Of a stretch of 64,000 nt of DNA, positions 24,652-34,518 are shown one piece after another. Where the stretch lies: the NCBI GenBank assembly GCA_016793115.1, contig JAEUIN010000407.1:62001-126000 (forward strand), in the 5' to 3' direction. A program made the translations under genes and the position numbers. Position 1 is the stretch's first letter; each line of letters opens with the position of its first letter. This DNA is from Planctomycetaceae bacterium (GTDB lineage: Bacteria > Planctomycetota > Planctomycetia > Pirellulales > PNKZ01). The notes under the pieces were generated by a model. It was not told the origin of the DNA and did not search any database. It was given only the letters and a program-made list of their open reading frames with translations.

Positions 24652-25773
24652 ATGCCTCGCGCCTCGCAAAAACTCCCCGTTCGGATCGGCATCATCGGTG
24701 CCGGTGCCGTGAGCGACTATCACCACGTTCCCGGAATTCGCCTCGACGATCGGGCCACGCTCGTCGCTGCGTGCGACGCCGATCCCGGCTTGCTGCAAAA
24801 GCGAATGACCGATTGGGGCATCACAAAGACGACAACTGACGCCGCTGCGCTTTGCGCCGATCCGGACGTCGACGCGGTCATCATCGCCACGCCGAACTTC
24901 ACGCATCGCGAGATCGCGGTGGAGGCGGCTAAGAACGGCAAGCACATCATGTGCGAAAAGCCGCTTGGGCTGAACGCCGAAGAAGTGCGCGCGATGTACG
25001 AGGCGGCCCGCGACAACCAAGTCGTCCACATGACGGCCTTTACCTATCGCTTTGCGCCGTCGATGCGCTACATGAAGCATTTGGTGACAAGCGGTGCGTT
25101 GGGCACGCCTCGCCATTTTCGCTCACAGCGTTTTCTCGACTGGCCGGAAACAAGTTGGGGGTGGCGGCAATACAAAGACAAAGCCGGCGCCGGCGACTTG
25201 TTCGATATGACGATCCATCGTATCGACTTCGCCGCCGATTTGATGGGGCCGATTGATCGGATTTGCGGCAGCGTAGCGCGCTTTGCTTCGCGCGATCTCA
25301 CGGTCGACGGCAAGCCTTGCCTACCGTCGGAAGTCGACGACTGGTCGGCGTTGATCGGCGATTTCCGTTCCGGAGCAGTCGGCGTCTGGGAAGGAACGAC
25401 GCTTGCGAAAGGCTACAAACTCGACGGCTTCGGCCACGAGTGGGCCGAGATCAACGGCTCCGAAGCGTCGGCCGTCTACCGGATGCATGAGCCGAACGTA
25501 TTGTTGTTCGGAAAAACCGGCGGCGACTTGGAGCCGATTCCGGTGCCGCCGGAGTTTTTGAAGCCGACCGGCAGCCCGCGCGACCCTGCGCAAGGCAAGC
25601 CGGCGACGGTGTTCCGCTACGATCTCATGTGGGAGTTTGTTTCGGCGATCGTCGAAGGACGCGATGCCGTGCCGAGCTTCTATGAAGGGCTCAACGCCCA
25701 ACTCATCGCCGACGCTTGTTTGGAGTCCCATCGCACTCGCCGGTGGATCGAGACGCCCCCGGCGGCAAAGTAG
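24652..25773 (+). CDS. Gfo/Idh/MocA-family oxidoreductase
   Basis: A 373-residue NAD(P)-dependent sugar or polyol dehydrogenase. The Rossmann start is IGIIGAGAVSDYHHVPGI; VDAVIIATPNFTHREIAVEAAKNGKHIMCEKPLG holds the EKP catalytic lysine; and GAGDLFDMTIHRIDFAADLMG is the usual GxxxDxxxHxxD substrate region. No signal peptide, so cytoplasmic. It may work with the sugar isomerase at 30651, but they are not adjacent and the substrate is unknown. Confidence 0.9.
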   Translation: MPRASQKLPVRIGIIGAGAVSDYHHVPGIRLDDRATLVAACDADPGLLQKRMTDWGITKTTTDAAALCADPDVDAVIIATPNFTHREIAVEAAKNGKHIMCEKPLGLNAEEVRAMYEAARDNQVVHMTAFTYRFAPSMRYMKHLVTSGALGTPRHFRSQRFLDWPETSWGWRQYKDKAGAGDLFDMTIHRIDFAADLMGPIDRICGSVARFASRDLTVDGKPCLPSEVDDWSALIGDFRSGAVGVWEGTTLAKGYKLDGFGHEWAEINGSEASAVYRMHEPNVLLFGKTGGDLEPIPVPPEFLKPTGSPRDPAQGKPATVFRYDLMWEFVSAIVEGRDAVPSFYEGLNAQLIADACLESHRTRRWIETPPAAK

Positions 25774-25809
25774 CCTCGACGAAGCGCGCGCGTTCGCTAC
25801 AGGAGTTCT

Positions 25810-26826
25810 ATGTCGACGGCTTCTCACGAGCAGTATCCGATCCGCCGATTGATGGGCGTCGAAATCGCCGCCGCCGGCGCGAGCGTGCCCGATCAGGTCG
25901 TTACGAACGAAGACTTGCAACGGCTCTACGGCTACGATCCGGAATGGATCGTGCAACGAACCGGCATTCGCGAACGCCGTCATGCGCCGATCGGAGAAGC
26001 GACAAGCGACTTGGCCGAACGCGCCGCACGCCAGTGTCTGGAGCGGGCGGGAGTCGCGGCGAAGGATGTCGACCTGTTGCTCGTGGCGACGTTTACGCCC
26101 GATTATCTTTGTCCCTCAACCGCGGCTTTGGTGCAAAACCGACTAGGTTTGCGCTGCGGTGCGGTCGATTTGCAGGCTGCTTGTGCCGGTTTCATGTACG
26201 CCTTGGCGACCGGTATGCAGTTCGTCGCCGCCGGTACGAGCAAGCGTTGCTTGGTGGTCGGCGCCGACTGCAACTCGCGGATTCTGAATCCGAAAGACAC
26301 GAAGGTTTTTCCGCTGTTCGGTGACGGCGCAGGGGCCGTGTTGCTTACTCCCGGCTCGAAGGAACAAGGGATGCTCGCCTATTCGCTGGGAGCCGACGGC
26401 TCCGGGGCGGATTTGCTGATTCGGACGGTAGGCGGCTCCCGAGAACCGCTGACGGCCGCCAACGCCGATTCGGGCAAGCAGTACCTCTACATGGACGGCA
26501 AGCCGGTTTTCAAATGGGCGATTCGGCTCGTGGAAGAAAACATGAGGAGCGTCGTCGCCGCGGCCGATCTGAAACTCGACGACTTAAAGCTCATTGTCTT
26601 GCATCAGGCGAATGTCCGCATTCTTGACGGAATCGCCGACGCCCTCGAGCTGGACAAAGCGAAGGTCGTCATTCAACTCGATCGTTACGGGAATACTTCC
26701 GCCGCCAGCATCCCGCTCGCGCTCGACGAATGCTTGCGATTTGGCCGCATTCGTCGGGGCGATCCCATTTTGATGTCGGGCTTCGGCGCAGGCCTCGCCT
26801 GGGGAACCGGCGTTTGGCGGTGGTGA
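25810..26826 (+). CDS. fabH: 3-oxoacyl-ACP synthase III
   Basis: Condenses acetyl-CoA (or a branched primer) with malonyl-ACP to start fatty-acid synthesis. 338 residues, with CAGGAG 5 bases before the ATG. The triad is Cys in DLQAACAGFMYAL, His in IVLHQANVRILDGIAD and Asn in YGNTSAASIPLAL; the dimer glycines (GFGAGLAWGTGVWRW) end the protein. There is no fab gene cluster here. It is convergent with the porin gene, 4 bp apart. Confidence 0.93.
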   Translation: MSTASHEQYPIRRLMGVEIAAAGASVPDQVVTNEDLQRLYGYDPEWIVQRTGIRERRHAPIGEATSDLAERAARQCLERAGVAAKDVDLLLVATFTPDYLCPSTAALVQNRLGLRCGAVDLQAACAGFMYALATGMQFVAAGTSKRCLVVGADCNSRILNPKDTKVFPLFGDGAGAVLLTPGSKEQGMLAYSLGADGSGADLLIRTVGGSREPLTAANADSGKQYLYMDGKPVFKWAIRLVEENMRSVVAAADLKLDDLKLIVLHQANVRILDGIADALELDKAKVVIQLDRYGNTSAASIPLALDECLRFGRIRRGDPILMSGFGAGLAWGTGVWRW

Positions 26827-26830
26827 TTGC

Positions 26831-28441
26831 TTAGAATTGCACTTCGAATCGTGTGCAGTAAATGCTGGTGTCGGAGTTGCCAGCGGCGGCGTTATCGAGC
26901 ATGCAGTAGATGTAGTTGAACTGCACTTTCGCGTAAGCGTTCCAAATCCAGTTCATACCGAGAGTCAGGTTGTTAAGCCGACCTGGATCGGGCGACGGCG
27001 GAACGCCGGGCGTAATGACGATTGGCGCAGCGTTGGGGCTGTTGAGATTCACGTAGCTCCAGCGCCCGACGAGTTCCCAGGCGCCCCAGCCGCAAAACCA
27101 TTTGTCGCGGCCGAGGGAAAAAAATTCGCTGTACGGGTTCACACGATCGAACGTGCCCCACATCCGGTTGTATGTGCGATGCTCGCCGGTGAGAAACCAA
27201 CCGACCTGCGCATAGGCGCCGTCGTAGTAGCACTGGCCTGCGCCGATTTGATCGACAAGATTCGCCATGTACTCCGCTTGGAAGTGGACCGCACCGTATT
27301 GGCCGGCCAATTGCGCATTCATCACTTGGAAGCTGTTGCTCGCAAGGCGGCCTGTATCGGCGAAAAACGGCGTGCCTGCGGCCGTCGCTCCACCGCCGGC
27401 CGGATCGCCGACAAAGAACTCCGGAATGACGCGCGATTGGTAGAACGGAGTGCCGGCGGTGCCGCCTGTCGCGCGGCTGTAGCCGTAGGAACCCCCGATG
27501 TGCAGCAAGTAGCGACCGTCGGCCGGTTCATCGTAGTAGAGTAAATGCGTCGCCCGCATGACGCCGGAGATGCCGCCGTTGTCGCCGATGTCGGTTGCAA
27601 AGCGAGTGTCGCCCAAATCGGCGTTGCCGAAGCCGCCCGTTCGGTAAATGCCGTAGGCCCAAGTGCTCATTTTGCCGTCGGATTGGTCGTACGCCATCAA
27701 GCCGACGCGGCGGAACGGGTCGAAGGCTTGAAACGGCAGCGATCGCTCAAGGAATTCCAGTTGGCGCACGGATGTCAAAGCATCCATGCTGTATGGCTGG
27801 CGATACTGACCGATGCGAACGTTGCCTAGTACGGGAACATGAGTCTGCTCGCCCCAAACGTCCATAAAGCTCGGTCGGCCGGCGGTGGCGAAGTCCATTT
27901 CGATTGAGTAGTTGGTAAACTCCGCGACACTTCCCAGGGCCTGCAAGCGGGCGCGACGAAAGCCGACGCCGTCTTGGATGTCTCCGAGCGTCGCGCGGCT
28001 TGCGGCGTCTTGCCCGAACCAGCCTTCGTCAAGATGAAAGAAGCCGCTGAGTCGAACGCTGGGAAATGTCGGACTCGTGTCTTTCACGCCTAACGCTTTC
28101 TCGAGTGCGCCAATGCGTTGCTCGGGTGAGGCGACGGGCGGGTTTCCGTCGGCCACGACGCGCTTTGGATCGACGATGGGAGCCGCTGAATTCGGCGAAC
28201 TCCGCAACTCCGCGATTTTCCGTTCATTCGCGTCCAAACGCTCGACAAGCGACTGGTACTGTTCCCACGTGGGACCGGCCGGCCCGGGTGCGGTTGGTTG
28301 CGCGGCGGCGAGTTCGGTTCCGCTCGACGCAGCGGGCGGTTGAAAGTATTCGGCTTGAGGTAACTCGGCGCGTGCCGAAGAGGCCGCTAGAAGAACCACC
28401 GCGGTTGTGCGTCCTAATAGTCGCTTGAAAAGCGGCGTCAT
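26831..28441 (-). CDS. Outer-membrane porin of the phosphate-selective (OprO/OprP-like) type
   Basis: 536 residues with a signal peptide (VVLLAASSARA), a Pro/Ala-rich linker, a short coiled-coil segment (YQSLVERLDANERKIAELR) like that preceding OprP-type barrels, then a barrel from ~125. Barrel hallmarks are alternating aromatic strands (VRLSGFFHLDEGWFGQD, FRRARLQALGSVAEFTNYSIEMDFA) and a C-terminal phenylalanine (RFEVQF). RIGQYRQPYSMDALTS is a typical porin family segment. Specificity cannot be inferred. It is transcribed divergently from pepF. Confidence 0.85.
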   Translation of the reverse strand: MTPLFKRLLGRTTAVVLLAASSARAELPQAEYFQPPAASSGTELAAAQPTAPGPAGPTWEQYQSLVERLDANERKIAELRSSPNSAAPIVDPKRVVADGNPPVASPEQRIGALEKALGVKDTSPTFPSVRLSGFFHLDEGWFGQDAASRATLGDIQDGVGFRRARLQALGSVAEFTNYSIEMDFATAGRPSFMDVWGEQTHVPVLGNVRIGQYRQPYSMDALTSVRQLEFLERSLPFQAFDPFRRVGLMAYDQSDGKMSTWAYGIYRTGGFGNADLGDTRFATDIGDNGGISGVMRATHLLYYDEPADGRYLLHIGGSYGYSRATGGTAGTPFYQSRVIPEFFVGDPAGGGATAAGTPFFADTGRLASNSFQVMNAQLAGQYGAVHFQAEYMANLVDQIGAGQCYYDGAYAQVGWFLTGEHRTYNRMWGTFDRVNPYSEFFSLGRDKWFCGWGAWELVGRWSYVNLNSPNAAPIVITPGVPPSPDPGRLNNLTLGMNWIWNAYAKVQFNYIYCMLDNAAAGNSDTSIYCTRFEVQF

Positions 28442-28705
28442 GATCGTTCCTCATCGCGGTGCGAATGACGATCGATGTGCGACCGGATTCGCTCAGTTTA
28501 TAGATGGCACTCCAGGTGTATCGTCTTGGCACATCGAGCTCCGACACCAGCAACGCTTAAAACTCACTAATGCGCGTTGCCGGCTGCCGGCGTTGCATTC
28601 GATGAGCGTCGGTCTACGACTGTCACCCCAATTGTCCAAACGCTATCTTAACCAATTGCCCATTCGATCTCTTTCCCCTATCTCCGTCGTCGCAGTGCCA
28701 TTCCT

Positions 28706-30508
28706 ATGTCGAAAACTCGAGCTCTCCCGAAGCGCAGTCAAGTCAAAGCCGCCGATACTTGGGATCTCGCGAGCCTGTATGCCGACGACGCCGCTTGGGA
28801 AGTCGCCTTTAAAAAATACGAGAAGCAGATCGCCGGCTTCGAGAAGTTCCGCGACAAGCTGGCGACCGATGCCAAAACGTTGGCCGCCTGCCTGAAGTTC
28901 GACGACGATCTCGACCGCTTGGCCGACAATCTGGGAACGTACGCCTATCTGAAGTCGGCGCAAGACACGGCCGACGGCGACTATCAACGAATGCTGGGGA
29001 GGTTCCGCAACGTCGCCTCGAAAGCAGGGCAAGCCGCAAGTTGGATTCGCCCGGAGATCATGAGCATTCCGAAGGCGACGATTCAGAAGTTCCTCGCTTC
29101 CAAGGAGCTTGCGCCGTTTAAGCTCGTCGTGGAGCGGGTGCTGCGTTATAAGCCGCACACGCTGACTCCCAACGAAGAAAACATCTTGGCGATGCAGGCG
29201 GAGATGTCCGATGCCTCCAACCAAATCTTCCGCCAACTCAACAACGCCGATCTCAAGTTCGGCTTTGTGAAAAACGAGAAGGGTGAGGAGGTCGAACTGA
29301 GCCACGCTTCGTTCTCGGCCTTTTTGCACTCTCCTGCGCGTAAGGTTCGCGAGGCGGCGTTTCGCCAGTATTACTCACAATTCAAAGCTCACGAAAACAC
29401 ACTCGCGGCGACGCTCGCCGGCTCGATTCAGCGGGACTGCTACTACGCTAAGGTGCGCAACTACCCAAGCGCACTTGAGGCGTCGCTCTTTCCCGACAAC
29501 GTGCCGAAGTCCGTCTACGACAATCTCTGCGCCTCGGTACGCAACAATCTTTCGTCGGTGCACCGCTACTACGACTTGCGCCGTCGCAAGATGAAGCTGA
29601 AAGACATCCACCATTACGACACCTATGTGCCGATTCTCAGCGAGCAGGAGGTGAAGCACACCTGGACGCAGGCCGTGAAGGTGGTGATCGAATCGCTCCG
29701 TCCGCTCGGCAGCGATTACTGCGCCGTCCTGGAAAAAGGCCTTAACGGTCGTTGGTGCGATCGCTACGAGAACCAGGGAAAGCAAAGCGGGGCGTTCTCA
29801 AGCGGCACGTACGACAGCATTCCGTACATCTTAATGAACTACCAGCCGAACGTGCTCGATCACGTGTTCACGCTCACGCACGAAGCCGGACACTCGATGC
29901 ATTCGTGGCATTCGGCGAAGCATCAGCCGCACGTGTACTACGGCTACACGATCTTCGTCGCCGAAGTGGCCAGTACGTTCAACGAGCAACTCTTGAGCAA
30001 GCACCTCATGAGTAAGGCCCGCGACGATCGCGAGCGAGCCTATCTGATCAACCGCGAGATCGACGCCATTCGCGGCACGATCATCCGGCAGACGATGTTC
30101 GCGGAGTTCGAGCGCAACGCGCATGCGCTCATTGAGCAAGGAGAGCCGCTGACGACCGATCGGTTTAAACAAGTCTATCGCGAACTGCTGGCCGCGTATT
30201 TCGGTCCGGAATTCACGATCGACGACGAGCTCGCCTTGGAATGCTTCCGTATTCCGCACTTCTATCGCGCGTTCTACGTTTACAAATATGCGACCGGTCT
30301 TTCGGCCGCGATCGCACTCTCAGAACGCGTCGTGAACGGCGGCAAACGGGAACTCGATCAGTATCTGAACTTCCTTAAGGGAGGGTGTTCAAAGGATCCG
30401 CTTGATCTCTTGCGCGACGCCGGAGTCGATATGGAACAGCCGGCGGCGGTCGACACGGCGCTGGCGCACTTCGGCAAGCTGGTCGACGAACTCGACGAAC
30501 TGCTATAG
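28706..30508 (+). CDS. pepF: Oligoendopeptidase F (M3 family metallopeptidase)
   Basis: A 600-residue cytoplasmic zinc peptidase that cleaves short peptides. The catalytic HEAGH motif is in FTLTHEAGHSMHSWHSAKHQP, and the third ligand glutamate in FVAEVASTFNEQLL. The N-terminal helical domain (TWDLASLYADDAAWEVAFKKYEKQI) and the ending (FLKGGCSKDPLDLLRDAGVDME) are typical of PepF. The 264-bp gap upstream is shared with the divergent porin gene. Confidence 0.95.
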   Translation: MSKTRALPKRSQVKAADTWDLASLYADDAAWEVAFKKYEKQIAGFEKFRDKLATDAKTLAACLKFDDDLDRLADNLGTYAYLKSAQDTADGDYQRMLGRFRNVASKAGQAASWIRPEIMSIPKATIQKFLASKELAPFKLVVERVLRYKPHTLTPNEENILAMQAEMSDASNQIFRQLNNADLKFGFVKNEKGEEVELSHASFSAFLHSPARKVREAAFRQYYSQFKAHENTLAATLAGSIQRDCYYAKVRNYPSALEASLFPDNVPKSVYDNLCASVRNNLSSVHRYYDLRRRKMKLKDIHHYDTYVPILSEQEVKHTWTQAVKVVIESLRPLGSDYCAVLEKGLNGRWCDRYENQGKQSGAFSSGTYDSIPYILMNYQPNVLDHVFTLTHEAGHSMHSWHSAKHQPHVYYGYTIFVAEVASTFNEQLLSKHLMSKARDDRERAYLINREIDAIRGTIIRQTMFAEFERNAHALIEQGEPLTTDRFKQVYRELLAAYFGPEFTIDDELALECFRIPHFYRAFYVYKYATGLSAAIALSERVVNGGKRELDQYLNFLKGGCSKDPLDLLRDAGVDMEQPAAVDTALAHFGKLVDELDELL

Positions 30509-30650
30509 CTGCTTTGTCGCAAGAACGCCTGCGGCGGCATTTCACTAAAACGATGGAACCTGCCGCGGCTTGCGATTAAACTGGCATCCTTCGCCCGTCA
30601 TCCCGCCTCTTGCGCTCGCGTTGCGCGAAGCCTGCCTGGAAGCCGCACCC

Positions 30651-31409
30651 ATGAAACTCGGACTCGTCACCTACAATTGGGGTAAGGATTGGGATCTGCC
30701 GACAATTCTCAAGAATCTTCAGGTAGCCGGGTGGGGCGGCGTCGAACTTCGCAGCACGCACAAGCATGGCGTTGAGCCGTCGCTCGACGCTCAAGCACGC
30801 AAAGACGTCGCCAAGAAGTTCAGCGACGCAGGTTTGGAACTCGTCGGGCTCGGATCGGCCTGTGAATACCACTCACCCGATCCGACGGTGCTCAAGAAAA
30901 ACATTGACGAGACGAAGGCCTTCATCGAGCTAGCTCATGACTGCGGCGGGCGCGGCGTGAAAGTTCGGCCGAACGCCTTGCCGAAGGAAGTGCCCGTTCA
31001 GAAGACGCTCGAGCAAATCGGCCGCGCGCTGAACGAGGTCGCTCAGTTCGGGGCGGGCTACGGCGTGGAGATTCGCGTCGAAGTGCACGGCAAGGGAACG
31101 CAAGAGTTGCCGCACATGAAGACGATCATGGACTACGCCGAGCACCCTAACGCCAAAGTCTGTTGGAACTGCAATCCCACCGACCTCGACGGCGCCGGTC
31201 TCGAAGCGAATTTTGCGTTGGTCGCCGACCGAATCGGTACCGTACACATCCACGACCTGATCACGACCTACCCTTGGTCAAAGATTTTTGAACTCCTCAA
31301 AGGCTCCGGTTTTCAAGGCTGGACGCTCGTCGAAGAAGGCTCTGAGACGAGCGACCCGATCCGCGTCATGAAGTATTACCGGCTACTTTGGGAACGAATG
31401 ACGGCGTAG
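30651..31409 (+). CDS. Sugar phosphate isomerase/epimerase (xylose-isomerase-like TIM barrel)
   Basis: 252 residues from ATG 30651 (MKLGLVTYNWGKDWD); the frame extends 27 codons upstream without support. Features are GWGGVELRSTHKHGVEPSL, a barrel-type VGLGSACEYHSPD, the metal-site-like IRVEVHGKGTQELPHMKTI, VCWNCNPTDL and TVHIHDLIT. TVHIHD and WTLVEEG correspond to the C-terminal metal/substrate strands. Cytoplasmic. The reaction is not predictable; such proteins often act with Gfo/Idh/MocA dehydrogenases. Confidence 0.85.
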   Translation: MKLGLVTYNWGKDWDLPTILKNLQVAGWGGVELRSTHKHGVEPSLDAQARKDVAKKFSDAGLELVGLGSACEYHSPDPTVLKKNIDETKAFIELAHDCGGRGVKVRPNALPKEVPVQKTLEQIGRALNEVAQFGAGYGVEIRVEVHGKGTQELPHMKTIMDYAEHPNAKVCWNCNPTDLDGAGLEANFALVADRIGTVHIHDLITTYPWSKIFELLKGSGFQGWTLVEEGSETSDPIRVMKYYRLLWERMTA

Positions 31410-31413
31410 TGGG

Positions 31414-31755
31414 CTAGTTGGCAGGCGTCGATTGCATTTCGACCAAGCCAAGAATCTCATTACTACGCAGTTCACCAAAGCACTTGATCACGATGAGTCG
31501 AAGCGAATCTAGGTCCGCCGAACTCTCCACCGTTCCCGCGAGGTACGCTGTTCCGTTCGAGTTTTCTTCAATTCGAATGTTTCGCAAGCGTGCCTGTTTC
31601 GAAAGTTCGGGAACGATGAGATTGCGCTCGTCGAGAAATCGGAGATGATAAGCTTGAACGTTTCCCCAGACTCCACCGAAAATGAAGCCGGCCGCCGTGC
31701 TTAGGAGAGCACCGATGCCGACGGTTCCGACCATGAGCATTCGACGCTGATTCAT
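31414..31755 (-). CDS. Small membrane-anchored BON-like protein
   Basis: 113 residues with one N-terminal membrane helix (VGTVGIGALLSTAAGFIFGG). The C-terminal part (ARLRNIRIEENSNGTAYLAGTVESSADLDSLRLIVIKCFGEL) has the alpha-beta, G-x-V pattern of BON domains, which bind phospholipid or hydrophobic ligands in the envelope. Its ATG directly abuts the stop of the upstream alpha/beta hydrolase, so the two are probably co-translated. Confidence 0.65.
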   Translation of the reverse strand: MNQRRMLMVGTVGIGALLSTAAGFIFGGVWGNVQAYHLRFLDERNLIVPELSKQARLRNIRIEENSNGTAYLAGTVESSADLDSLRLIVIKCFGELRSNEILGLVEMQSTPAN

Positions 31756-32553
31756 CTATTGCAATCCTGAGATGAATTCGTTCAGCAGCTGATTGAACTC
31801 CGCCGGTTGCTCCTGCGGAGCCATGTGGCCGGCGGTCTCGATGACGTGAAACTTGGCCTTGGGAATCGCCTCGGCGACCGATCGCATTTCGTCGACCGGC
31901 GAGATCGAATCTTCACGACCGACGACGACCAGCGTCGGCACGGCGATGTGAGGTAGAAACCCGCGTACGTCTTCGCGCTCGGCCATCCCGCGCTGGGCCG
32001 CGGCTAATCCTTCGCGGCTCGTCGCTTCGATCGTGTGTCGAATGCCGGCGACAATTTCCGGTTGCCGCTCGAAAGTCGCTTTGGCGAACAATTTGGCCGG
32101 CATCGCTTCGGCGACCGCGCCGGTGCCGTGGTTCAGAACATGCTCGGCCATCTTGAGGCGCGTCTCCGCCGCTTCCGCCGAGTCCGGCGCAGCTTTAGTG
32201 TCGCAGAGCACGAGCGCTTTGAGCTTCGCCGCGTGGTGCTTGGCGAACTGCCAAGCGACGTAGCCGCCCATGGAGAGACCGCACAAGACGACCGGCTCGG
32301 CGATCTTAAGAGCGTCGAGCAGCGCGGCGCAATCATCGGCTAATTGGCGCATCGTCGTTTTGCCGGGCACGACGTCCGATGCGCCAAAGCCGCGCAAGTC
32401 GGGAGCGACGACGCGATATCGCTTCGCAAGCGCGGAAAGTTGCCCTTCCCACATCGCATGCGACAGTGGAAAGCCGTGCACGAAGAGAATCGTTGGACCC
32501 GAACCTTGATCGTAGACCGAGTGGCGAACGCCGTTGACGGTGACGTTTTTCAT
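31756..32553 (-). CDS. Alpha/beta-fold hydrolase
   Basis: 265 residues. Oxyanion motif FVHGFPLSHAMWEGQL, nucleophile elbow GLSMGG (Ser), acid in VVVGREDSISPVDE and His in ETAGHMAPQEQPAEF make a complete triad. Close in pattern to 3-oxoadipate enol-lactonase and non-haem peroxidase-like hydrolases, but the substrate is not assignable. It lies 4 bp from the upstream TPR gene and abuts the BON-like gene, forming a three-gene operon. No signal peptide. Confidence 0.88.
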   Translation of the reverse strand: MKNVTVNGVRHSVYDQGSGPTILFVHGFPLSHAMWEGQLSALAKRYRVVAPDLRGFGASDVVPGKTTMRQLADDCAALLDALKIAEPVVLCGLSMGGYVAWQFAKHHAAKLKALVLCDTKAAPDSAEAAETRLKMAEHVLNHGTGAVAEAMPAKLFAKATFERQPEIVAGIRHTIEATSREGLAAAQRGMAEREDVRGFLPHIAVPTLVVVGREDSISPVDEMRSVAEAIPKAKFHVIETAGHMAPQEQPAEFNQLLNEFISGLQ

Positions 32554-32557
32554 ACGG

Positions 32558-34369
32558 CTACTTTGTGTCCTTTTTCTTGGCCGCGGCGGCTTCGAACTCG
32601 GCGAGTTGCCGCTTCATTTGTTGTGAATGCGGCTCCAACTCGATGGCTCGCTTCTGATTCTTGACGGCGTTCTCGTAATCGCCGACGGCAAAATAACAGC
32701 GGGCGAGAGTGTCGATGTGCCCAGGGCTTTCCGGTTTGATTTCGAGCGACTTCTGCGAGGCACGCAACGCTTCTTGGAAATCGCCTTCGGTATTGCTGAT
32801 GAGCCATGCCAGCTGATTGTAGGGCGTGTCGTCGTCGGGCGTTTCTTGCATCTGACGTCGGTAGAGAGCGGCCGACTCGCGAATCAGCTTCCTCACGCGA
32901 TCGCGGAGCGTGACGTCGAGATCCGGCATCTGAAACAGCGCGATCAAGATTTCCGCGTCGTACTGATCTTCGCCGAGTCCTTCGAGCAAGTGCTGTAGCG
33001 CCTTCTTGGAATCGTTGGTGCGTTGATAGTGCAGCGCGTAGAAGTAGTGGGCTCGCGCCCGATTTGCCGCCGGATTTCGCTGCGCATTTTCAAGATCAAG
33101 CCCTTGTTTCGCCGCCGCCTCCATTCCCTTTGTGGCGTCGTCGAGCACTTTGCCCGCTTCCAGATCTTCCAGGCGATCGTGAAGCGATTCGCTTAAAAGG
33201 AATTGCGCCGTCAACGTGAGGGCTTGGCCGGGCGTTCCCATGCCGATTGCGTCGCGATATTCTTGCTCCGACCATTCGACGCTGCCGCGCTTGTGCAATT
33301 CCAACCCGGTGATGAGATGCCGACGTTGATCGTCGGGGTTCAACGCCCGCGCGCGCTGGACGATTTTGTTCGCTTCGTCCGATTTCCCCTGCAATCTCTT
33401 GGCGTTGGCCCAGGCATAGAGCATCAAAGCGTCTTGTTCGAAGCGTCCGGGAAAGCGAGCCGCCAACTCGTCGATTTCGACCCACGCTTCGACTTCGACC
33501 AGCCAATCGAGCACGGCGCTCAGCACGGTCGTGCCGGATTGCTCCAGCGCGGCCATCTGCATCATGGCGGCGATCGCCTCCTGCTTGCGATTCAGAGCTT
33601 TGAGCGCATCGGCGAAACGCCGCCAAAGGCTCATCACGATCTCGGGGCTGGTTCGCTGCGGGTAGAGCCGGAGCACTTCCATTTCGGCGTCGATCTGCTT
33701 GCGCATGGGCTCGATCGCCGCGTCCGGCTTTTCCTTCGCGGCAAGATACGTGCGGACCCATTCCGCCGGCGGGCGCGGACTTTGTGCGACGCCGTCGCGC
33801 AAAGCTTTAGCGCGCGGCTCCCAAGCCTCGTTCGCCCCCGGCTTCTGTTCGATGATGCGTATCGCCGCTCGCTTGGAAAGCGCCGGGGAGCGTTCGAAAC
33901 GCACGATACGGCAGAGGGCGGCGAGCGGCTTCAATTCCGGAAGTTGAGCGAGCTGGTCGATGACCGTTTGGCGAGTTTCTTGATCCATCCCCTCGTAGTT
34001 TTGCATTAGGTTGCGAACTTCGACGACTTCGTTCTTATCAAACCACTGCACCTTGATTAGGGCGAGCAAATAGGCGGCACGCTCGAGCACCTCGACATCG
34101 CGCCGGTCGTCGAGCGCTTCGCTCAGCGCATCGAAAGCCTCAGCGCCGGCTTCAACGAGTTCGGCTTGCGCCTTTTCGCGGCTGAAGAAGTCATCGGAAC
34201 CGAGTTGGTCGATCAGTTCCCGAATGCGAGCTTGGTCTATCGGCGGACCGGGCTCGGCGACCGTCTCGGCAGCTAACCCGGCGACCGTTAATGCGGCGAC
34301 GAAACAACTCGCCGCCACGATACAGCAAGCGGAATAGGCGACGAATCGGAGCGTTCTAAAACGCGCCAT
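32558..34369 (-). CDS. Secreted TPR-repeat protein
   Basis: 603 residues from ATG 34369 (MARFRTLRF), with GGGAG 6 bases upstream; the frame is open 20 codons further. A signal peptide or anchor (YSACCIVAASCFVAALTVAGLAA) is followed by a HEAT-like section (IRELIDQLGSDDFFSREKAQAELVEAG...) and TPR units, the clearest being DTPYNQLAWLISNTEGDFQEALRASQKSLEIKPESPGHIDTLARCYFAVGDYENAVKNQKRAIELEP. Probably a periplasmic scaffold. It is the first gene of a three-gene operon. Confidence 0.8.
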   Translation of the reverse strand: MARFRTLRFVAYSACCIVAASCFVAALTVAGLAAETVAEPGPPIDQARIRELIDQLGSDDFFSREKAQAELVEAGAEAFDALSEALDDRRDVEVLERAAYLLALIKVQWFDKNEVVEVRNLMQNYEGMDQETRQTVIDQLAQLPELKPLAALCRIVRFERSPALSKRAAIRIIEQKPGANEAWEPRAKALRDGVAQSPRPPAEWVRTYLAAKEKPDAAIEPMRKQIDAEMEVLRLYPQRTSPEIVMSLWRRFADALKALNRKQEAIAAMMQMAALEQSGTTVLSAVLDWLVEVEAWVEIDELAARFPGRFEQDALMLYAWANAKRLQGKSDEANKIVQRARALNPDDQRRHLITGLELHKRGSVEWSEQEYRDAIGMGTPGQALTLTAQFLLSESLHDRLEDLEAGKVLDDATKGMEAAAKQGLDLENAQRNPAANRARAHYFYALHYQRTNDSKKALQHLLEGLGEDQYDAEILIALFQMPDLDVTLRDRVRKLIRESAALYRRQMQETPDDDTPYNQLAWLISNTEGDFQEALRASQKSLEIKPESPGHIDTLARCYFAVGDYENAVKNQKRAIELEPHSQQMKRQLAEFEAAAAKKKDTK

Positions 34370-34518
34370 GGGAGGCTCCCGGCGGTAGACTCGAAAGTTT
34401 GCGGTCGCGGCAGGAATCGCCGAACTCATTGCGGCATAAAGACTAGCTTAGACGGCCGAAGCATCGGCCCGCAAGCGCGGGGGGCGGCCTTGAATGACCT
34501 CGACCTTGCTGCGCCGGC